Source: Blakeslea trispora
Taxonomy: Eukaryota; Mucoromycota; Mucoromycetes; Mucorales; Choanephoraceae
DNA length: 64,000 nucleotides
Direction of reading: 5' to 3'
Assembly: GCA_025331445.1 (NCBI GenBank)
Contig: JAIWNE010000074.1
Span: 97,451-161,450, forward strand
The notes below the pieces were generated by a model. It saw only the letters and a program-made list of their open reading frames with translations. It ran no database searches and had not been told where the DNA came from. Numbering within the stretch: position 1 is the first letter of the stretch; every line of letters begins with the position of its first letter. This document shows, piece after piece, positions 58,409 to 64,000 of the stretch. A program made the position numbers and the translations under genes.

Positions 58409-58497
58409 TTCTGATTCAAACCCCGACTTTTTTTTTGGAGATTTTTTTTTTTGGCGAGTTTTTTTTCTTTTTTTTTTTTTTTTTATTCATTATCATT

Positions 58498-59059
58498 ATG
58501 GCTTCTGTTAAATATTGTTTAGAATGGTAAACTTGTGCTTATTTCGAAAAAAAAAAAGAAAAAAGTCAATATTAGAAAAAAAACAAACTAAAAAACAAAC
58601 TAAAAAACAATAAAAAGCAACAATTTATTATATCCTCGAGAGGACAAGGCACAACGTAAACTTTTATTTTCTTGTCGTAATTGCCCATACCAAGAAGATG
58701 CAGACAGCTATTGTGTTTATCGTCATGAAATTGTACACGCACCTTCGTAAAGATCTTGTTATGTTTGAACTTTTTTCTCTATAGACTTATTGAACACATG
58801 TATATTTGTATAGTGAACAAACCATGATGTTGGCTGATCTAAGTACAGATCCTACACTTGTAAGTGTTGATTAAAAAAAAAAAAAAGAGCACATGTTGAT
58901 GACTTTCTCTATTGTTAGCCTCGTACAAATATGCAATGTGCTCAATGTGGACATCCTGAAGCAGTCTTTTTCCAGTCTTCTTCAAGACGTGCTGATGCTA
59001 AAATGACACTTTTCTATGTCTGTGGTAACAAAGGTTGTGGTCATCGCTGGACTGACTAA
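58498..59059 (+). CDS. RPB9: RNA polymerase II subunit RPB9
   Basis: Small core subunit of Pol II involved in start-site choice, fidelity and elongation. Exons 58498-58526, 58618-58746, 58814-58859 and 58919-59059 give 114 aa, within the family range. The N-terminal zinc ribbon has YCLECNN and SCRNC, with the phrase LLYPREDK between them. The C-terminal TFIIS-like ribbon has [13 protein letters not shown] and [13 protein letters not shown]. All eight Cys are present. The acceptor of exon 2 lies after an A-rich stretch rather than pyrimidines, but the phase fits. The ATG is only 90 bp after the stop of the large helical gene on the same strand, so the promoter sits in that T-rich gap. Confidence 0.95.
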
Positions 59060-60301
59060 GAAAATCTTTTTTTTCATATATATCATTACAATAAACACTT
59101 GTCTTTTTTTTTAAAAATAAATACCGATCATTTGTTTCCATGGAAACGCTGTATCACTTTTTCTTTTTCCAATACATGGCTAATTTTAGAGCATAAAGCG
59201 CACATGGAAAAGGACTTAATTTAAAGCACATAGATCATCTTTATTAAAAAAAAAAAAGAATGACATCGATCCTGTCTCGTGATAGAGTTTCGGGATCTGG
59301 GAAAGAAGTTGATTGGTTCCTCATTTTGATTATTTTCATGTGGGCTTCATCTAAATCTGATATCATTTCTCTCTTTTTCCACCTTTATACTTTATTCCAA
59401 AAAGAAGAGTTGACAGTCAAGACAAGCAGAGGAGAAAGAGAGCAAGGATGGGCTTTCAATGATAAAAACAAGTTGAAGTCCCCCCAAAGAAAAGAAGAAA
59501 AATAAAAGCGGTCCATGCATAGACGTGTATGATGTTTATAGAAAAAAACCTCGTTCCCTTTCAATTATACGATTTTCTCGGAAGAAAAATAAAATAATCA
59601 CACGTTTGTAGTAACTCAGCCGTTTTAATATTATCACACGATTTAATAGTACTTGACATTTCCTTAAAAAAAGAGAGAGAGAGAGAAAAAGACGTTATCT
59701 CTAGACAAGATGTTATGGCTTATAGCGTGTCTTTCTTGTGCCTATCAAAATAGGCGGATCGGAAGAGGTAGTTTTTTAAACAATCCGATTCAAGTCAAAA
59801 ATAAAAAAAAAAAAAAAAATGATGTGATGGCGTATTTCTTTATCTTTCAAAAAAATAAAAAAATCATGTTTATTTTTCAAAATAAAGTCTCGCTCGTTAC
59901 TAAAATAAGTAAATGGCTATGTTTACATGCATCTTGCCTATCATTGTTCAGTGTCAAGAAAATGTCACAAGTGCCATTGATGCATAGCAACATGGTGGTA
60001 GCCATTCTCACCCTGAAGTTCCGATTTAGTAATAATAGCTGCTTAGGCAGAAAGAAGCGATTACTATTTGATAATCAAACATCTCTCCTTCTTCTATCAG
60101 TGTAAATGATGAGAAACCAATCAAGATAAACTTATGGAATGACCATTTGAGCAAAATTATGAGTAATGTCCAATGGAGTTTAAATTAGCGTATGACTAAT
60201 CTTGAGTGGTGTTACTGGGAAATGCAAGTTACTTTTATATAAATAACATAGAATTCGCATTAATTTTCCTTCCTTCTACTTTGTTGTCATATTATATTCA
60301 G
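59060..60301. other. Intergenic, no gene seen
   Basis: Frames at 59260-59505 and 59710-60105 are short, A/T-driven and without intron support. Contains several A-runs (for example 59804-59819). Confidence 0.5.
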
Positions 60302-60651
60302 ATGGATCTTTCTTGGTGTATTATCTGTGATCGTCACTGTACTGACAATAACAACGTAAGCATCAGTTAATCCATCAATCCTTAATGTGATCTTAACCCC
60401 TTTACTCTTATTAGTTGTATTGTTCTGAAGCCTGTAAATTTCAAGACAACACAGAAGGACATTCAAACACTCCACCTTCACCATTGTTCAAAACCATCAC
60501 ACTTTCACCACCTAGCTCACCTGTAGTCACACACTCTCTCTATTCATTTCAATCATCCAACAGCCGTCGTCGATCCAGTGCTTCACCATTTCAATTCGCT
60601 CCTTATTCTTTCTCAAGCACTCTTTCTGATTCCTCTCTCTATGACACCTAA
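60302..60651 (+). CDS. Ecl1-family-like small zinc protein
   Basis: Exons 60302-60355 and 60415-60651 give 96 aa. The N-terminus MDLSWCIICDRHC..LYCSEACKFQD has the Cys pattern CX2C..CX3C and the exact phrase style (short polar linker, then YCSEAC) of the Ecl1/2/3 extender-of-chronological-lifespan family of fungal zinc proteins. The C-terminal two-thirds are Ser/Pro-rich and probably disordered. Ecl1-type proteins are stress- and starvation-linked regulators in fission yeast (family knowledge). The intron separates the two halves of the zinc site, which both fit only after splicing. Confidence in the family name is moderate because the protein is tiny. Confidence 0.72.
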
Positions 60652-61050
60652 GCCTCTTTACTCTTTCATCCTCACCTTCTCAATCACTCTCTCATTTATA
60701 GTGAGAGAAAGAAAAGCTAAAGAAAACGTATAGAAAGAAAAAGGGGGTTCCTTTCTTTCTATGTCCTTTTTTTTTTTAAACAGTTGACAAACAAAGCGCT
60801 TGGGCTTGAATTATGTGCGTTTTACCTCCATACAGCATTGTGGATATGCTAGCAAGATTTTATGAACAAGAAAAAAAAAAAAGATGATTCTCATTTTTTT
60901 ATAATTGGACGAATTATGTCATATGCAAGTTTTATTATTATTTTTTTTTTAAACAGCCAAAGATGAAAAAACATATTTAAATAAATAAAAAAAAAAGTTT
61001 AAAATTTTTAATTTATCACCTTTTTTTTTTCTCTCTTTTTATTATAATTT
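60652..61050. other. Intergenic, promoter side of the DEN1-like gene
   Basis: Contains the 3' UTR of the Ecl1-like gene and the promoter of the protease gene. Only A/T tracts are seen. Confidence 0.5.
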
Positions 61051-61964
61051 ATGACACAACAAGATAGTATTGTTCTTCACTATCATGATGTGGTTGTTCG
61101 TCAATCTGTAAGCTATAAATTCAATTGAATTTACACCAATATTGTATTGATAAATTTGGGGAAAAAAAAACTCTTTAGGATCTGGACACTTTATCACCAG
61201 GGCAATGGCTAAACGATACAATGATTGAGTTTCATATGGAATTTTTAGAGAGAACATTTGTACCAAAAGATGCCAAATATCTCTTTTTAAGACCGGGTAT
61301 GGTTCATCTTTTGACATATTCTGAATGTAAGATCCAATATATTATATATAAGCTTGAGTATTTGACACTCTCTCTTTTAGGTGATGTGATGCAATTGGAA
61401 TCTGTATTACCTGCCAACTTGGATAGTTATGAAGCTATTTTTATTCCTGTCAATGATGGTAAACCACATGAGGCTTACAGTGGAACACATTGGGCCTTGT
61501 TGGTCTATTTGAAATCTATCAACTCATTCTTTTATTATGACACACTAAAATACAATAACCTCAGAGATGCTGAATTGACCAGTAAACGATTAAGACCATT
61601 GTTAAAGACAGACCAAAAGTTCAACTTTATACCCAGTAGTTCACCACAACAAGATAATGGATCCGATTGTGGGGGTAAAGAATAAGCTTTTTTTTTTGTG
61701 TGTGTGTATATATATGATATTGAATATCAGTGTTTTGTTCTAGTGTATGTTATCTCTATTATTGAATATACACTTCACCAGTTACTCAAGAGTCGTGGAA
61801 AAGAAAACGTTCAATTCAACAAAATCATGGTGCTTAAACCCAAAGAAATGGCAACACCTAAACAAGTCCGAGATAATATCAATGGCATGATCAAGCGACT
61901 CCAACATCGTTCAAACCAGTCATTGGCACAAACTCCTCCTGGCCAATCAAATCAGCCTGTTTAA
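61051..61964 (+). CDS. DEN1/SENP8-type (NEDD8-specific) Ulp1-family protease
   Basis: Cysteine protease of family C48 that probably removes NEDD8 from substrates or matures it. Exons 61051-61107, 61179-61326, 61381-61674 and 61744-61964 give 239 aa. Features: QSDLDTLSPGQWLNDTMIEF at the N-terminus, catalytic His105 (GTHWALLVY), Asp122 (YYDTL), oxyanion Gln158/159 (SPQQDNGSDCG) and Cys165. The compact size and the lack of a long N-terminal extension favour DEN1 over the SUMO proteases Ulp1/Ulp2. The C-terminus (after about 185) is a basic, Gln-rich extension. All four catalytic residues are intact. Confidence 0.88.
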
Positions 61965-62629
61965 TAAATTTTTTCAAGTTTTTGTCAAAAGAAAAAATTT
62001 TTTCCCCCCTCTCCTCTCTCTCTCTTTTTTTTTTTTTTTTCCTCCTCTTTCTTTTTTTGTTGTTGGAATAGGTAGTGTATCGGTCAAACTAGATGACTTT
62101 TTTTTTTTTTTTATTATGATGACTTTAAAGTGCACTACACCGCCTTTTATTGTTCCAGCATCTCTCTCTCTCTCTTGCTTTTTCTTCTTCTTTTTACTTG
62201 CATCCCAATGACTGGAACTCTTTCTTTTTCGACTCGACTCTGAAAAAAAAAAATTAAAATGACAGCCAAAAGATAAGCCACCCAATTTTTTTTTCTCCCC
62301 TCAACCTTGCACTTTGAAGAGAAAACATGATATAGACGTGTATATACAGTTACAGTTTTATCGACTTGGTTCACAAAGGCAGTTTTGAGAGCTGGAATAT
62401 TTAAAGAAAGTTATCTATCTTTAGTATTGTTACCGACAATAGAAAATCACTATAATTCAAGACTAGAGAAAGAAAAAGAGAAGAGAAAAAAAAGAGAGAA
62501 GAAGAAGGACTAGACGTTTTTCTATATATTCATATATATGTATATGGGTTGTTTGTGCACTTGAAGTCATAAACTATCTTGTCTCTTACATTCAATACTA
62601 ATTCCCTCTTATTGACTAGCTTTAAAAAA
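61965..62629. other. Intergenic, promoter of beta-NAC
   Basis: Highly pyrimidine-rich on the plus strand (61990-62200). A pair of TATATA-like stretches at 62522-62545 lies about 85-110 bp before the beta-NAC ATG and may be its TATA region. No gene supported. Confidence 0.5.
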
Positions 62630-63184
62630 ATGAACGCTGACAAACTCTCCAAGCTTCAAGCTCAAGTCCGTATTGGTGGTAAGGGTACTCCCCGTCGTAA
62701 GGTCAAGAGAACTACTGGCACCTCTTCTTCCGGTGATGACCGTAAGCTCTCTGCTGCTCTCACCAAGTTGAACGTTCAACCCATCCCCGGTGTTGATGAA
62801 GTCAACATGTTCAAGGAAGATGGTTCCGTCATCCACTTTGCCAACCCTCGTGGTAAGTTCTTTTGTTCAGATAAAAAAAAACGCGTCTTTTTTTTTCTAA
62901 TCTATTGAATCCTCTTCTTAGTTTCCGCTGCTGCCAACGCCAACACCTACGCTATCCACGGTCGTTCTCAACAAAAGGAATTGACCGAACTTATTCCCAA
63001 CATCTTGAACCAATTGGGTCCTGACTCCATGGCTGCCCTCAAGAAGCTTGCTGAAACTTTCCAACAAGCTCAAGGTGAAAACGCTGCTGGTGCCGATGAT
63101 GATGAAATCCCTGACTTGGTTGAAAGCTTCGATAAGGCCGAAGTTGAAGACAAGGCTGAAGAAAAGAAGGAAGAAACTGCTTAA
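62630..63184 (+). CDS. EGD1: Nascent polypeptide-associated complex subunit beta
   Basis: Ribosome-associated chaperone component (BTF3/Egd1) that contacts emerging chains and prevents mistargeting. Exons 62630-62852 and 62922-63184 give 161 aa. The basic ribosome-binding motif RRKVKR (residues 22-27) and the NAC domain ([33 protein letters not shown]) are clear, followed by the acidic tail ([19 protein letters not shown]) that ends in EETA. The start is the first ATG after an A-run, and an earlier in-frame codon set gives no Met-led conserved sequence. Codon use is strongly biased to C-ending codons, in line with very high expression. Confidence 0.96.
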
Positions 63185-64000
63185 GTTTTTTTTACCGTTG
63201 AATAATTTCTGATTTTTTTTTTTATAATTATCATTAAAAAGAAGAAAAAAAAATATACATGACAATGTCAATCCTTTTCTCTCTTTCTTATTTTTATACA
63301 TGTGTGTATTATTTAAAGAGTTTAGAGATGTGCGTGTGTCGTACCTGAGAATTCAGTAAATGTTCTCATATTGATAGAACAAGCCACATCTGGAGCATCT
63401 GTGCCTGGTATCAAATGCACTCCATCACAGTAAATAATACTCTGATATATCTCCTTTATGGCAATGCTTTGCTTTCTTCCTCAGGCTTTGTTGACTGACC
63501 TGTTCGTACCATTAAGCTTCGGTAAGGTATTTTGAAAAGAATTGGTTCAAATGTGATAGACCATTGAGAGGATCACAGGCCTTCGGTTGTAAAGACATAA
63601 AGTGCAAATTTACCACTACGTCCAGATTGTTTGAAAGACAGTTCAACATGCAACAAAACAGAATACTACAAAACGTATTCAACAATCGAAAAAGAAAATC
63701 CTTCTCGGCAGGGATGACAGAGAAATGCAAGGACCTGATATTCTCAAACCAACACGCTCTTCGTTTTCTTCACCTTTCCAAATACAGACACTAGGCATAG
63801 AATTCTTTAACTGTAATAATACTAGCAACTTTACTTTATGTTAGAACAATCGCTTTTATTTTTTTTAAAAAAAAGTAATTTTCAAGAAATGTCACTCTTG
63901 TATTATATACTCTTGAATCAAGTGGTATTTTAGCATTTGAAGCGATACAAGTTTAAAGGATTGCTACTCTTGTATTATATACTTTGAATCAAAAACCTTT
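63185..64000. other. Intergenic, with a possible transposase-relic stretch at 63520-63800
   Basis: No intact gene. An ATG-led plus frame at 63564-63794 reads RGSQAFGCKDIKCKFTTTS, then ERQFNMQQNRILQNVF. The nearby upstream Cys (FKCDRPLRG) and the pattern Cys-x-n-Cys then RxxN-rich tail vaguely recall the zinc ribbon and DxN end of TnpB/Fanzor-type proteins, but the acidic residue is missing and no upstream domain is present. The right end repeats CTCTTGTATTATATAC twice (63894-63911 and 63967-63982). Confidence 0.35.

Noticed and set aside
61974..62285. 103-codon minus-strand Lys-rich frame
   Set aside because: Antisense of a pyrimidine-rich promoter tract; no domain.

Overview
The window is AT-rich nuclear DNA from a filamentous fungus of the Mucoromycota, most likely order Mucorales (Mucor/Rhizopus relatives). 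The evidence is: many short GT-AG introns, mostly 50-70 nt; frequent poly-A/T tracts; a secreted class-3 lipase of the Rhizopus/Mucor type; a beta-tubulin; and degenerate Tc1/mariner-type transposons. I see no rRNA, tRNA, CRISPR array, plasmid or phage feature.

Layout. 1-7 kb: three minus-strand genes, class II fructose-bisphosphate aldolase, LSm6, and an Asp/Lys/His-rich secreted protein with a GPI-like C-terminus. 7-12 kb: gene-poor, with two dead Tc1/mariner-type transposases on opposite strands. 12-17 kb: a GT31-like membrane glycosyltransferase between two diverged direct copies of one dispersed repeat. 17-24 kb: a tight block with a small poly-Q protein carrying a LIR-like motif, RIT1 (initiator-tRNA A64 ribosyl-phosphate transferase), a METTL16-type methyltransferase divergent from RIT1 over 64 bp, a TRAPPC12-like TPR protein whose coding end overlaps METTL16 by 17 bp, and beta-tubulin. 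24-34.5 kb and on to 35 kb: a two-finger C2H2 protein, a Kex2-type proprotein convertase and a secreted lipase. 35-39.5 kb: no recognisable gene. 39.5-45.6 kb: a class I cyclic-nucleotide phosphodiesterase, a dolichyl-diphosphatase-like PAP2 protein, a GT15 mannosyltransferase and a UPF0658-like Golgi membrane protein. 46.6-51.3 kb: a mobile-element and repeat block with a 356-bp foldback MITE, a 5'-truncated nuclease-like ORF, a gag zinc-knuckle relic, 12-bp and 66-bp tandem repeats, an unknown gene encoding 22-residue repeats, and a FAR1-like ORF between imperfect inverted repeats. 53-64 kb: CCDC97-like protein head-to-head with a large helical protein, then RPB9, an Ecl1-like zinc protein, a DEN1/SENP8-type protease and beta-NAC.

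Themes. The secretory pathway is well represented (lipase, kexin, GT15, GT31, dolichyl-diphosphatase, UPF0658, TRAPPC12). RNA and translation genes form another group (LSm6, METTL16, RIT1, RPB9, beta-NAC). These are mostly conserved housekeeping genes with no operon-like system. I did not find a convincing new multi-gene system. The best leads are: benzimidazole-insensitive-type residues in beta-tubulin (Tyr167, Ala198); two in-frame-required GC-AG introns in the divergent RIT1/METTL16 pair; a conserved YEFD tail signal in kexin next to a lipase whose pro-region carries a Lys-Arg site; an Asp/Lys/His repeat wall protein that simple ATG-to-stop ORF calling would miss; the 22-residue-repeat gene; and the FAR1-like element with terminal inverted repeats.

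Exon boundaries were read by eye from splice consensus, frame continuity and family resemblance. They carry the confidence given per entry.
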